Source: Pyropia yezoensis (taxonomy: Eukaryota > Rhodophyta > Bangiophyceae > Bangiales > Bangiaceae). Taken from it: DNA of 64,000 bases. Positions 39,354 to 48,067 of this stretch are shown piece by piece (the stretch's first letter is position 1; every line of letters starts with the position of its first letter). The DNA is taken from contig CM020619.1 of NCBI GenBank assembly GCA_009829735.1, forward strand, positions 9,352,375-9,416,374, written 5' to 3'. The position numbers were made by a program, and so were the translations under genes. The notes beneath the pieces are model-generated. The model had not been told where the DNA came from. It ran no database searches and saw only the letters and a program-made list of their open reading frames with translations.

Positions 39354-40655
39354 TCAGCCTTGCCGCAGCCGCCCGCCCGTCCGTGGCCGCCCCCGCAACG
39401 CCGGGGAGCACCAACGGTGCCCCATGGCCCGCGGGGGGGGGGGACGTGGCAGACATAGGCGGGCGGCCGCAGGCCGCGTCGGGTCCACGTGCCAGCCGGA
39501 TGTCGTTGCTGACTCGGCTTCCGCATCCGCTTTCAGCCCCAGATATTCCTCCCACGTCGGCGGAGACACGTCAAAAAAAGAGGCTGTGGCTCCACCGTAG
39601 GCACAATAGCGCAGGTTCCAAATGAAAATACCAATCTTGTACAGTTGTGCAACTGGGGCTTGACGAATGTTCAGCTTTCTCAGGAGGTCCAACGAGCTGC
39701 ATATCTGCTTCACGTCCTTGAAGCCCCACTGGACAGCCGTGCGCGGCACCTTCATAGAGGTGTTGAACTCTTCTGGTTGCGGGGTCAGTATGCCTGGGAA
39801 AGCGGCCAGCAGCCGCGGCCGTATGAAGTATGCGGTGTCCCCATACACGTAGTAGCACTGCCCCTCGATGAGCAGGTCGCTGGCCAGAGTGGCGTCCAGG
39901 CCTGACTCGTGGTACAGGGTCATGTCGTGCCGACGGCCATCTACAGGACCAGAGAGACGAAAAACGAGGCCGTCGGGAGTCAAGACACTTTGAAACTTGA
40001 TGGCATGTCGCCGCTTGTGTCCGCTATAGCACGATCGCTGGAGGCCTGCGCCTGTTCGAGACACAAACAAAGCAGTCCCATCAATAAAACCAACGCATCG
40101 ATCCAGAGCAGCACCAGTAGCGGTAATCTTCGATGCATACGTGGCAGCCCGGTCTCGCATAAAATATGAGCGCCACTCGGAAAACAAAGAACCCCATCTG
40201 TCCAGGAGCATCCCAATTGTAACAAAAAAAGTGGTACACAGCGCAGAGGAGCTGCGCCCAAACAGCTCTTCCAGATCGACCCACCGTGCAGGGGATGCAA
40301 GGCGTCGCAGGACAATGCAGAGGCACTCAACGGGGGTGACGGCGTATTTTGTCATAGCCACGGCGTCCTCAACATGCAGAAGATCCGCAAGGCGCCCAAT
40401 GTCAGAGGGGAGAAAACGAAACAGAGACAACGCCTCTGAGGAACAAAACGAGTTCACATTGAATTGCGGGGCGGTCACTCGGCGTGACCGCACCAATAAA
40501 AGCGTCACATCCCTGGGCGCCCGTCGATAATCATCGACCACAGGAGACATGTCCGCCAGAGTCAGCTTCATCGTGTGCCCGACCACCAGCCCCACGCTCA
40601 GGCGGCGCCGCCGTGCGCGCCAGAAGCTCAGGGTGTGAGTGTGTATGTTGACCAT
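39354..40655 (-). CDS. Harbinger-type DDE_4 transposase with catalytic Glu replaced by Gln
   Basis: 433 residues; a start at M30 (MKLTLADMSPVVDD, 40568) is likelier than M1. The middle is a DDE_Tnp_4 nuclease: first Asp D192 in GFIDGTALFVSR, second Asp D273 in YYVYGDTAYFIRP, and the third acidic site falls in VPRTAVQWGFKDVKQ. Relatives have VEW.FG here; this copy reads Q309 (codon CAG at 39731-39729), which should abolish metal-dependent cleavage. Other family blocks are intact: SGHKRRHAIKFQSVLTPDG, LSGPVDGRRHDMTLYHESGL, IFIWNLRYCAYG. A Pro/Arg-rich tail after about 380 looks acquired. It converges on the broken Myb-like gene inside the same TIRs. Confidence 0.88.
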   Translation of the reverse strand: MVNIHTHTLSFWRARRRRLSVGLVVGHTMKLTLADMSPVVDDYRRAPRDVTLLLVRSRRVTAPQFNVNSFCSSEALSLFRFLPSDIGRLADLLHVEDAVAMTKYAVTPVECLCIVLRRLASPARWVDLEELFGRSSSALCTTFFVTIGMLLDRWGSLFSEWRSYFMRDRAATYASKITATGAALDRCVGFIDGTALFVSRTGAGLQRSCYSGHKRRHAIKFQSVLTPDGLVFRLSGPVDGRRHDMTLYHESGLDATLASDLLIEGQCYYVYGDTAYFIRPRLLAAFPGILTPQPEEFNTSMKVPRTAVQWGFKDVKQICSSLDLLRKLNIRQAPVAQLYKIGIFIWNLRYCAYGGATASFFDVSPPTWEEYLGLKADAEAESATTSGWHVDPTRPAAARLCLPRPPPPRAMGHRWCSPALRGRPRTGGRLRQG

Positions 40656-40938
40656 GGTTGAAGCCGAGAGCGCTGTGCGTGCAGACGCGGATGCGCAGAC
40701 GACGGGAGCCTATGGTGCTGAGAGGTGGGCCAGGCCACACGCACGGCAAGCTGGTACCTTGGCCACGCGGGGCACGCTGGTGCCACAGCAACGCGGGGCA
40801 CGCGAGTGCTCAGAAATTTTGTGATGGAAAATACTCGAGCTGCAGGAGTTCTCACGAAGAGATGTCACAAACGGCGACTAAAAACCGGTGGGACGCCGTG
40901 TTCTCCAAGGCGCGGCTGACAGCCCCTTACAGCCGAAT

Positions 40939-40980
40939 CGTTCTCACGAACGATCTCACAGACGCGCAGTAAAAACTCTC
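40939..40980. repeat. Right TIR of the Harbinger-type element
   Basis: Inverse partner of 35577-35618, 39 of 42 bases matching, followed by TAA. Confidence 0.88.
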
Positions 40981-41957
40981 TAATGACTGTCGTGACTCTC
41001 CAGACTGAGTTGACGGAGACATGGCGGTCGTCCGCAGCAGACCGCGGTGCGACGTGAGGAACCAGCGCTACGTAGGCCGTGGGTCGCAGCGAGGAAAGTG
41101 GCAATGGCGTTCAGCGCCCAGTTCGTACCCAATTGGTCCTTCTCACCTACGAGCACGTTCCTGCTGGCTTTGGAAGCGGGCGGCATCACCTCCCGTGACT
41201 GTCACGTCCTCTTTGGGTTTGACATACGTCCTGACGCAGGTCTCATGATGTGGTGGCCGCAAGGGACCAACAAAGATGCCCTTGGGAGTGCAAATAGCGA
41301 CACGCACAGGCCGCGAACGCCACGACAACCTCTTCGACTGTCCCGGCTTGGTTGACAGTCTTGCGAAGTCTGCATCATGAGGACACACCCCTACAATGGC
41401 CTTTACTTCGAATGATTCTTGACATACTGGTGCGGGCGATCGCTGCATGATTGGTCACGGCATCGTTCTTACACGAGCACGTGGACCAAGGGAAGAGCTG
41501 AACGACGATTCGAACTTAATCGGCGACGAAGTGTCATGCGAGTCTACAAGTGAAATTAGCACTGGGCCTGGCGCGGCCCCCTTGTGTCGAGGGTGGAGAC
41601 AGTGTGCATTTGCCATACGCTCAGAGCCTATAGCGTAGATCTGAGCTGGCGCTGCGGCTCTCTCGCGCCCAGCTAGAATCTGTCTGCCTCGGAGAGACCC
41701 TCGTCTTGCAAGTGTCCGACTCCGACAGGTGCCAGCGGCATCGAGACTCACACCGGCTGAATGGCGCCACATCGCACCGCGGTCGTGCAACTTGTTCCCC
41801 GCCACCGTCGGTAGCCCACAGGTGAGGCTACCCCACACATAATGGGGGCATGGACCGACCTTGTGAGTTTGAGAGCAATATGAGCGGCTGGCGCCACCTC
41901 TTCCAGGCGTCGTGGCTGCTTGCGAGACTTGTGCCCCCCACCAATCCGGGTCGTGCT
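40981..41957. other. Unique sequence between the Harbinger element and element B
   Basis: No confirmed gene. A + frame at 41047-41355 contains FVPNWSFSPTSTFLLALEAG and HVLFGFDIRPDAGLMMWW, which look coding-like but match no family I know. It may be a gene or transposon fragment. Confidence 0.4.
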
Positions 41958-42495
41958 TGTGGGAGATTGGGCCGGAATTCGGTACCAATACTTTGGAGAT
42001 TCGGGTCAAGTGGACCTGACCGGAAGTCGAAATTCACCCGACCCACGATGGTGAGACTTTTGACTTCTGGACGGAAGTTCGACTAGGACTTCCGATATAC
42101 TAGAGCAGGGTAATGCTGCTGGTATTTGTTTCTTGGGATTTTTGCACGGGAGCCAGACGGATTTCTACGCTTTGAGTGCTTTGCATGTGGAGTGATCTGA
42201 TTGGTTTGTTGAGTGTTCATTTTCTGAGTGTTTTGAGGGGTTGCGTGAGCGTGTGGGGAGGGTTGATAAGAAGGGACAGCAAGGCGGGGAGGGCCCACCT
42301 TGGCTGGCGAAGCAAGTAAACACCGTCTGGCTCCGACACACCTTGTTCGTGCCTTGGTGAGCTGACCCGCTCACCACACGCAAGTTCCGTGTTCGGCTGT
42401 GTGGAGGTGCTTGCTTCCTGTGTCCCAAGTTGGGATATCCGCAATACTCCTCTTCCTTCCCTGACTCGGGGTTGGTGGTTGGGAGTACTGCTACA
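41958..42495 (+). repeat. 5' LTR of element B
   Basis: TGTGGGAG ... CTGCTACA, 538 bp. It matches 47351-47888 with few substitutions (for example acccacg versus acacacg near 42040), so insertion is fairly recent but not new. Confidence 0.92.
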
Positions 42496-42497
42496 GT

Positions 42498-42515
42498 TGG
42501 TGGATCAGCGGGGGA
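42498..42515 (+). promoter_or_regulatory. Candidate primer-binding site of element B
   Basis: TGGTGGATCAGCGGGGGA begins two bases after the 5' LTR. TGG pairs with the CCA end of a tRNA; I could not assign which tRNA. Confidence 0.5.
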
Positions 42516-42797
42516 GAGGATATCGACTTTGGTACCTCCCTTGACCGGAGACGGGACCAAGTTGGCCCCTCTCCCCCTTCGGCACCGAGACTTCCGGTGA
42601 CACGATCGACTCGCCTACGTTCCGAGCGCTCGCTGGGTGACGAGGGGGGCCACCGTGAGTCTTGGTGGGAGACCCGGAGTTTCGGGAAACCTCACCGCCT
42701 TCCTTGAGGTAGGTGGAGGGGTGGAACGTGCTCTAGGAACTCCCTAGCTGACGATCCCCGACTCTGGACACCGTTTGGTCATTTTGGTTGACTCCAC

Positions 42798-44576
42798 GTG
42801 ACTCTTGTGGAGATGGCTGGTGAGGGACACCCCCCCATTGCGCCGAGTGTACCTGGGGAGGGGGAGCGTAGTCCTCCCCCGACGGGCGGAGTACCACCCA
42901 GGCCGGGCAGTGCGGATGTGGTGGGTCCAGAGGTTGGACCCCGACGGCGGTCGGCCAGGTTCCTTTCCAGGCCGTCAGCGGAAGAGACGGGCGGAGTTCG
43001 CCCTTCTCCGGTGGGAGCGCCGAGCCAGCGTCAGGCTCCGGCAACCTCTTCGGGGAGTGACGACACTCACTTCGGCATGGGACCGCCGACCGGCAGAGGT
43101 GACGGGACGGGGAGTTCCGTACCCCGGGTTGGTGGGTCCGCGCCACGACTGGTGCCGGAAGGACCGGGTGGGAGCTCGAGTCAAGCTCCACCTGGGTCAT
43201 CCGGTATCGTGGATGACTCGGTGATGACCGCCATCGCACAAGTCGTGCGAGAGGAGGTGGGGAAGGCGTTGAAGGGGAACACCCCTCCGCCTGAGCAGGC
43301 CTCGAGGCGTCAGAAACGACGGGAGATTCGACGTACTCTCCGTCGTGAGGTGGACTCAGAGTCTGAGTCCTCTGCAAGTGGCAAGTCGGGTGAAGAGGAT
43401 CTTACCCGACGTGGTCGTGTGACTCACACGGACCGTCTTGGGACTAGAGTCGTCCCAGGAAAGATCGTGGTGAACAATCCATTGTTCAAGGATGTCTTCG
43501 ACTGTGAGACATATGGGTTGGTCAACAAGTCGTTGACCTACTCGAATAGTCAGGCCCGTACCCTGGGCCGGCGCAAGAAGCACGTTGCGCAATCCTTCGG
43601 GGTCCGTTCAGAATGGGACGGGACACCACCCCTGAAGGTCTTTCAGTTTTTGCGGAAGTTCGCAAAAGCCTGCGATGACAATGATGTCTCTGAAGCTGAA
43701 GCGTTTTTCATGCTTCAGGACTTCACCAAGGAGCCACTCCGCTCCGAGGTGATGAACGTCATGCCAAGTCGGCATGGTGGGAACCCGGGTGAGGTGACTT
43801 CCTACCTGGAGTTAGTTAATTGGATCCTCCGTCTTCACGCAGACGAGGCTTCCTTGGCTGTGCAGGTTGAAGAGTTCAACCGCGCCACCCAGAGTAAGGG
43901 TGAAGAGGAACGGGAGTTCGCTGAACGACTCCTTCAGCTGAATGTCCTCTGTGGATTTCTATATTCCCAAGGAGTCATTAAGGGACGCTTTGTGGAGGGA
44001 GTCCACCGAGCAGCTCGAGCGACTGTGCGAGAGCGTAATACTCCGACCATGACTCTGGCGGAGTTGGCACGCATCGCCCAGACTAAGTGTGATGAGTACC
44101 GCTGGCTCGTGTCTGAGCAGCGGAAGGAACGAGAGAAAGAAGCTAAGGGAGTGGAAGCAAGTCGCTTCCGCAGAACTGCAAGGGTGCCTTCCTACACGCG
44201 GACGTACCCTGCAGTACCTTCGTCCTCAACTCGAGAGACGGAAGGTATGGTGGCCGCTATCCCTGATAAGTCACAGGGAAAAGCGGGGCCATCGGCGTCA
44301 ATGAGTGATCGGCCGTGTTGGCAGTGTTCCAAGTCGGGACACTTGGCAGCCCAATGCCCCACTCTGGACGCTCGTCTGAGAGCCATGTTGGCTCGTATCG
44401 GGAAGCTCGGTATTCCGAGGACTGATTCGGATACCCGGCCGCACACCACACGTGTGACGACCATGACTCAACCTCAGTCAGAGAATGAGTCCGCGCTTGA
44501 GAAGGGGGAAACCTCTTCCCCCAGCTCAAGTGGCAAGGATACTCCATCATCCGAGTCGGATGAGGGAAACGCCTAG
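42798..44576 (+). CDS. gag: Gag of element B (retrotransposon capsid with zinc knuckle)
   Basis: 592 residues; M6 is an alternative start. The N-terminal ~150 are Pro/Gly/Ser-rich and an acidic/basic segment follows (RREVDSESESSASGKSGEED). A retrotransposon Gag capsid-like region spans about 265-430 (WDGTPPLKVFQFLRKFAKAC, EFAERLLQLNVLCGFLYSQG, FVEGVHRAARATVRER). One CCHC zinc knuckle is complete: CWQCSKSGHLAAQC, C507, C510, H515, C520. The last codons overlap a -1 slippery heptamer, so a fraction of ribosomes should enter pro. It packages the RNA and forms the particle. The frame is intact. Confidence 0.92.
   Translation: MTLVEMAGEGHPPIAPSVPGEGERSPPPTGGVPPRPGSADVVGPEVGPRRRSARFLSRPSAEETGGVRPSPVGAPSQRQAPATSSGSDDTHFGMGPPTGRGDGTGSSVPRVGGSAPRLVPEGPGGSSSQAPPGSSGIVDDSVMTAIAQVVREEVGKALKGNTPPPEQASRRQKRREIRRTLRREVDSESESSASGKSGEEDLTRRGRVTHTDRLGTRVVPGKIVVNNPLFKDVFDCETYGLVNKSLTYSNSQARTLGRRKKHVAQSFGVRSEWDGTPPLKVFQFLRKFAKACDDNDVSEAEAFFMLQDFTKEPLRSEVMNVMPSRHGGNPGEVTSYLELVNWILRLHADEASLAVQVEEFNRATQSKGEEEREFAERLLQLNVLCGFLYSQGVIKGRFVEGVHRAARATVRERNTPTMTLAELARIAQTKCDEYRWLVSEQRKEREKEAKGVEASRFRRTARVPSYTRTYPAVPSSSTRETEGMVAAIPDKSQGKAGPSASMSDRPCWQCSKSGHLAAQCPTLDARLRAMLARIGKLGIPRTDSDTRPHTTRVTTMTQPQSENESALEKGETSSPSSSGKDTPSSESDEGNA
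44564..44570 (+). promoter_or_regulatory. -1 ribosomal frameshift heptamer GGGAAAC at the gag/pro junction
   Basis: Zero-frame codons read GAG GGA AAC GCC TAG, so the seven bases fit X XXY YYZ exactly. After slipping, the -1 frame is open through the protease, with no stop between 44570 and the protease domain. Whether a downstream pseudoknot forms was not computed. Confidence 0.75.
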
Positions 44577-45169
44577 CCGCTGGGACTAAGACTGACCCAA
44601 AGGCTCCAGCGGTAATGAAGCGGGTTGCTTCACACTCACCGACCCATGGGAGAGTGAAGGTCCTGACTCGACCTCGAGGGGTGAGGCCTAGAGACAAGGC
44701 CCCTCCTCAGAAGCACGACCCGAGTCGGATTGTGTCAGTGCTGGTAGGGAGTAATTACCAGGTCGCAGCTCGACTCTGGCTGCAAGATGGATATGAGTTT
44801 ACCTCTCGTGTCATAGTCGACACAGGCTCTGCTGCCTCTCTCATTAGGCAAGACTTCTTGCCAGAGGGGACGGATGTGAGTCCCGCCGGCTCACCCGAGT
44901 GGCGTATGTTTGATGTCAATGGGGGACTCCTCCCCATTGTTGGGTCTATTGCATTGACTGATTGCATTGGGTTTTACCAGACGCAGGTGAACTTTGGAGT
45001 AGTCTCCAATATGTCGGTTCCCGTACTCCTGGGAACTGACTATCTGGACCTCCATGTCCCGGCCGTCTGTGGACCGGAAGGGGTCCAACTGCACCCAATC
45101 GAGTCGATTGTGCAGGGCGACCATGCCCTGGAGGAGGATCGGAGCCAGGTCCCCCGCGCCCAAGGCTAA
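44570..45169 (+). CDS. pro: Retropepsin-like aspartic protease of element B (pro, expressed by -1 frameshift)
   Basis: The -1 frame relative to gag, open from the slippery site; an internal ATG at 44615 exists but is probably not the start. Counting from that Met, the active-site motif is RVIVDTGSAASLI (D69-T70-G71). It is followed by the flap-region residues, LPIVGSIALTD and a second-domain motif VPVLLGTDYLDLHVPAV (136-151) with the LLG turn expected of Ty3 proteases. After about residue 150 (45064) the sequence no longer continues into reverse transcriptase but into the tail of the antisense ORF, marking an internal deletion. Catalytic residues are present, so Gag processing could still work. 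Confidence 0.85.
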   Translation, partial: RLAAGTKTDPKAPAVMKRVASHSPTHGRVKVLTRPRGVRPRDKAPPQKHDPSRIVSVLVGSNYQVAARLWLQDGYEFTSRVIVDTGSAASLIRQDFLPEGTDVSPAGSPEWRMFDVNGGLLPIVGSIALTDCIGFYQTQVNFGVVSNMSVPVLLGTDYLDLHVPAVCGPEGVQLHPIESIVQGDHALEEDRSQVPRAQG

Positions 45170-46177
45170 CCAGTGGAAGCCAAGGGTTTCCATACCCTCC
45201 ACCAGAGCCGGTGGGAGGTGCCACAGGTAACCCCGATGGACTACATCGGAGTACCAGCCCCGAGCCACCACGACCACCCAGTGCGTGGCGAGGTAGGCGA
45301 AGACCCGGTTGCCCTCCGAGCTGGAGCGTAGCACGGAGCCAAAGTAGGCAACGAGGAGGGGGATCCAAGCCGGAAACCCACAAGGTACCTCCACTGTCTC
45401 CCACCACCCTGGGAGAAGAGGGTACTGGTGCTCACGCTCCTCCAGAGGTACGTGGGTGAACTCCACCCGCGACCCGTGGATGAGGAAGCCCGAGGAGCCC
45501 CGGAGTCGGAACTCCTCTCGCACCACACCGTGTTGGGCGTGGGCGTCCTCTCCGCCCAGGTAGGGACGAGGAAGGGCACACCACTCGGTAGACACCACCG
45601 CGTGGGTGTCGTCGATCTCCACGTCGCCCGACCCCATGGCGAGGGAGGTTGACAACGCCTGGACTTCAGGCGCGTCCGCCAGGCAGAGTAGCGCTGGTAG
45701 GTCGCAGACCACCCCATCAGGTAGAGGCACCTGGTTGGGGTACCGACGAGTCCGGCGGTACCATACGTCGGTCCGCCGTGGCTTGGGGATGATCAAGTAG
45801 ACATCCTTGAGCTTGCAGTCGGGAAGCTCCCCGACTGACTTAGGAGGCGCCCAGGCTCGGGGCCCCATAGGAGGACGGGGCCGCGGCGGGAGTAGCAGCC
45901 GCGACTCAGGAAGGCGGGGGATGGGAGTCACATCCCCTTCCGCCACCGGGTTGGAAGACCCATCCCCCGGTGGGACCACAGCCGAGGGGGCAGTAGGAGG
46001 TGATGGGGCGGGGACGGCTGAGGCGGCCGCCTCCGACCCTCGCCCGGGACGAGTCGTCTCCATGGCCGACCCCCGGCTGAGAGACTCCTCAGTCCCGAGG
46101 ACCTCCTCTCCCGCCCGTCGCTTGTCCGACAGGGACGTCGGAGACGGGGACAAAGGCCGACTCGGTTCACCCGCCAT
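44891..46177 (-). CDS. Antisense additional ORF (aORF) of element B, divergent relative of the element A aORF
   Basis: 428 residues from MAGEPSRPLSPSPTS at 46177. The N-terminal third is Pro/Ser/Gly-rich. The core at about 145-364 aligns with residues 160-380 of the element A protein: YPNQVPLPDG / YPRRVGFPAG, VEVPCGFPAWIPLLVAYFGS / VEVPYGFPALLPRLLDHFGS, and RGYLWHLPPALVEGMETL / RGMLWHLPLRLIQGLEQL. Homology ends near 45088; beyond that the frame merely runs antisense through the protease gene, so the native C-terminus (SR-rich in element A) has been deleted. Function unknown; conservation across two LTR families argues that the protein matters to the elements. Confidence 0.7.
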   Translation of the reverse strand: MAGEPSRPLSPSPTSLSDKRRAGEEVLGTEESLSRGSAMETTRPGRGSEAAASAVPAPSPPTAPSAVVPPGDGSSNPVAEGDVTPIPRLPESRLLLPPRPRPPMGPRAWAPPKSVGELPDCKLKDVYLIIPKPRRTDVWYRRTRRYPNQVPLPDGVVCDLPALLCLADAPEVQALSTSLAMGSGDVEIDDTHAVVSTEWCALPRPYLGGEDAHAQHGVVREEFRLRGSSGFLIHGSRVEFTHVPLEEREHQYPLLPGWWETVEVPCGFPAWIPLLVAYFGSVLRSSSEGNRVFAYLATHWVVVVARGWYSDVVHRGYLWHLPPALVEGMETLGFHWLALGAGDLAPILLQGMVALHNRLDWVQLDPFRSTDGRDMEVQIVSSQEYGNRHIGDYSKVHLRLVKPNAISQCNRPNNGEESPIDIKHTPLG

Positions 46178-46249
46178 TTTGAATAACCTTCACCAACTCG
46201 GTGAGGTTGAGCACGGGGGGGGATACGACCCGCTCCCCCTCCTTGACCG

Positions 46250-46770
46250 CCACCAGGTTAACTCAACCTGGGCCTTGAACAACAGGGGGGGGACACGACC
46301 CACACCCCCCAACGACAACAACGAAGCCCGACACAAGGGGCAGCGTGGGAAAAACACAACCCCGCCGACGAAGAGCAAAGGGGGGGGGGACACGACCCAC
46401 GCCCCCACCGACAGCGACGACGCCCAACACGAGGGCAGGGCGGGGAAGACACAACCCCGCCGACGGAGACGACAAGGGGGGGGACACGACCCACGCCCCC
46501 CAACAAAGACAAGCGGGGACGACACAACCCCGCCAACGAGGACACAGGGGGGGACACAACCCACGCCCCCACCGACAGCGAAGACGCCCGACACAGGGGC
46601 GGAAGGGGGAAGACACCACCCCAACCAACGACACAAACCGCACGGCGGGAAGAGACAGACCCGCTGACGCGAGGGAGCAGCGGCGGGAGGACACACACCC
46701 GCCCGCACACACGAAGGGGAGAGAAGACCCCGCACCGGCGGCCGAGTACCACCACCGGCGACCGAGTGCA
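46250..46770. repeat. Degenerate tandem repeat in element B
   Basis: Alternating blocks of ggggggacacgacccacgcccccaa-type and gaagacacaaccccgccgacg-type sequence recur about every 60-110 bases with varied spacing. Long frames across it on either strand are by-products. It lies between the antisense ORF start and the 3' LTR. Confidence 0.75.
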
Positions 46771-47337
46771 ACACCCCCAACTCGGGGTGCGCACACCCCT
46801 CAACCCTGACTAGAAAGGGGGGGGGAAAGGAGTGAGGAACACCCCGCAGAGAGCCAGCTGGGGGTGGATCGAGCTCTAAGGGGGGGACACAACCCGACCC
46901 CCCGAGAGCAACCGTACCCCAACTGAAGGGGCAGGTGCAGGTCGACGTTCCGAGTGAGAACGTCGACGCCCTACTCCTCCAGTTGAGGGGCAGGGGTTGT
47001 GGCGGAGGAACGCCGACACCCAGGTTAGGGGGCTCACCCACACGGGAGTCCACCCGTGGAGCACCCTGACCAGGTGGGGGACGACTTTCCCCCACACCTG
47101 TTTCGCGTGGAGGGGGCTTCTCTACCCAGTGTCAGGGCAGAGAGCGCACCCCACGAAGAGGGACTGCCTCTCCCGGAGGGCCCCGCCGGACGCGAGTGCA
47201 ACCCCGGCGTAACCCTGGTGCACGCTAGACGCCAGCGATGCACCGTACTTTGCATCCCGACTCGAGGATTGCACCCTCCTCTCCCGGTCACTGCGACTCG
47301 CAGCTGACTGGACGTCCACCGGGACGGCTGGACTTTT
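46771..47337. other. 3' untranslated part of element B
   Basis: No gene. G-rich runs and a short inverted motif gtcgacgttc / gaacgtcgac (46942-46970). It probably holds the promoter or leader for the antisense ORF or packaging sequence. Confidence 0.4.
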
Positions 47338-47350
47338 GAGAAGGGGGAAA
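47338..47350 (+). promoter_or_regulatory. Polypurine tract of element B
   Basis: gagaagggggaaa, 13 purines immediately before TGTGGGAG of the 3' LTR; canonical position. Confidence 0.9.
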
Positions 47351-47888
47351 TGTGGGAGATTGGGCCGGAATTCGGTACCAATACTTTGGAGATTCGGGTC
47401 AAGTGGACCTGACCGGAAGTCGAAATTCACCCAACACACGATGGTGAGACTTTTGACTTCTGGACGGAAATTCGACTAGGACTTCCGACATACTAGAGCA
47501 GGGTAATGCTGCTTGTATTTGTTTCTTGGGATTTTTGCACGGGAGCCAGACGGATTTCTACGCTTTGAGTGCTTTGCATGTGGAGTGATCTGATTGGTTT
47601 GTTGAGTGTTCATTTTCTGAGTGTTTTGAGGGGTTGCGTGAGCGTGTGAGGAGGGTTGATAAGGAGGGACAGCAAGGCGGGGAGGGCCCACCTTGGCTGG
47701 CGAAGCAAGTAAACACCGTCTGGCTCCGACACACCTTGTCCGTGCCTTGGTGAGCGGACCCGCTTACCACACGCAAGTTCCGTGTTTGGCTGTGTGGAGG
47801 TGCTTGCTTCCGGTGTCCCAAGTTGGGATATCGGCAATACTCCTCTTCCTTCCCTGACTCGGGGTTGGTGGTTGGGAGTACTGCTACA
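47351..47888 (+). repeat. 3' LTR of element B
   Basis: 538 bp, same length and ends as the 5' LTR. It joins directly to element copy A2 at 47889. Confidence 0.92.
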
Positions 47889-48067
47889 GTCAGTACTGCC
47901 ACACTCCCCTCTCCTCAGTTCCGACCGACCCGGTCGGCCCTGCGAGGGGGCGTATAAACGCCCGTCTCGGCGTTGGGGGCACGACTTGCTGTCCCCCTGG
48001 GACGTCACGTGGACGTGGAGGCGGTCACGTTGACCGCCCCTCTCTACAAGCTTGCCCACTCGGCAGC

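Larger units (their letters stand above)
35577..40980. mobile_element. Harbinger-type DNA transposon with 42-bp TIRs, probably inactive
   Basis: The ends 35577-35618 and 40939-40980 are inverted repeats (39 of 42 matching) starting GAGAGTTTTTACTGCGCGT. TA flanks both ends (gta before, taa after), so the exact 3-bp target duplication is unclear. Inside are a Myb-like gene on + (36022-36909) and a transposase on - (39354-40655), converging as in other Harbinger elements. Both genes carry damaging changes. Subterminal palindromes built on GTGAGATCTC occur at 35670-35760. Confidence 0.85.
41958..47888 (+). mobile_element. Ty3-like LTR retrotransposon B: gag, pro and antisense ORF, no RT/RNase H/integrase
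   Basis: The element is 5931 bp. It has two direct LTRs of 538 bp (41958-42495 and 47351-47888), a candidate primer-binding site at 42498, gag at 42798-44576, pro in the -1 frame to 45169, an antisense ORF at 44891-46177, a low-complexity tract at 46250-46770 and a polypurine tract at 47338-47350. Pol beyond the protease is absent, so movement would need another element's enzymes. The flanking five bases differ (gtgct left, gtcag right), so no target duplication is visible. Confidence 0.88.

Noticed and set aside
46190-47095. Long minus-strand frames with repeating VSPP/GACVV-like peptides upstream of the element B antisense ORF
   Set aside because: They arise from the degenerate tandem repeat; several frames are open at once with the same character.
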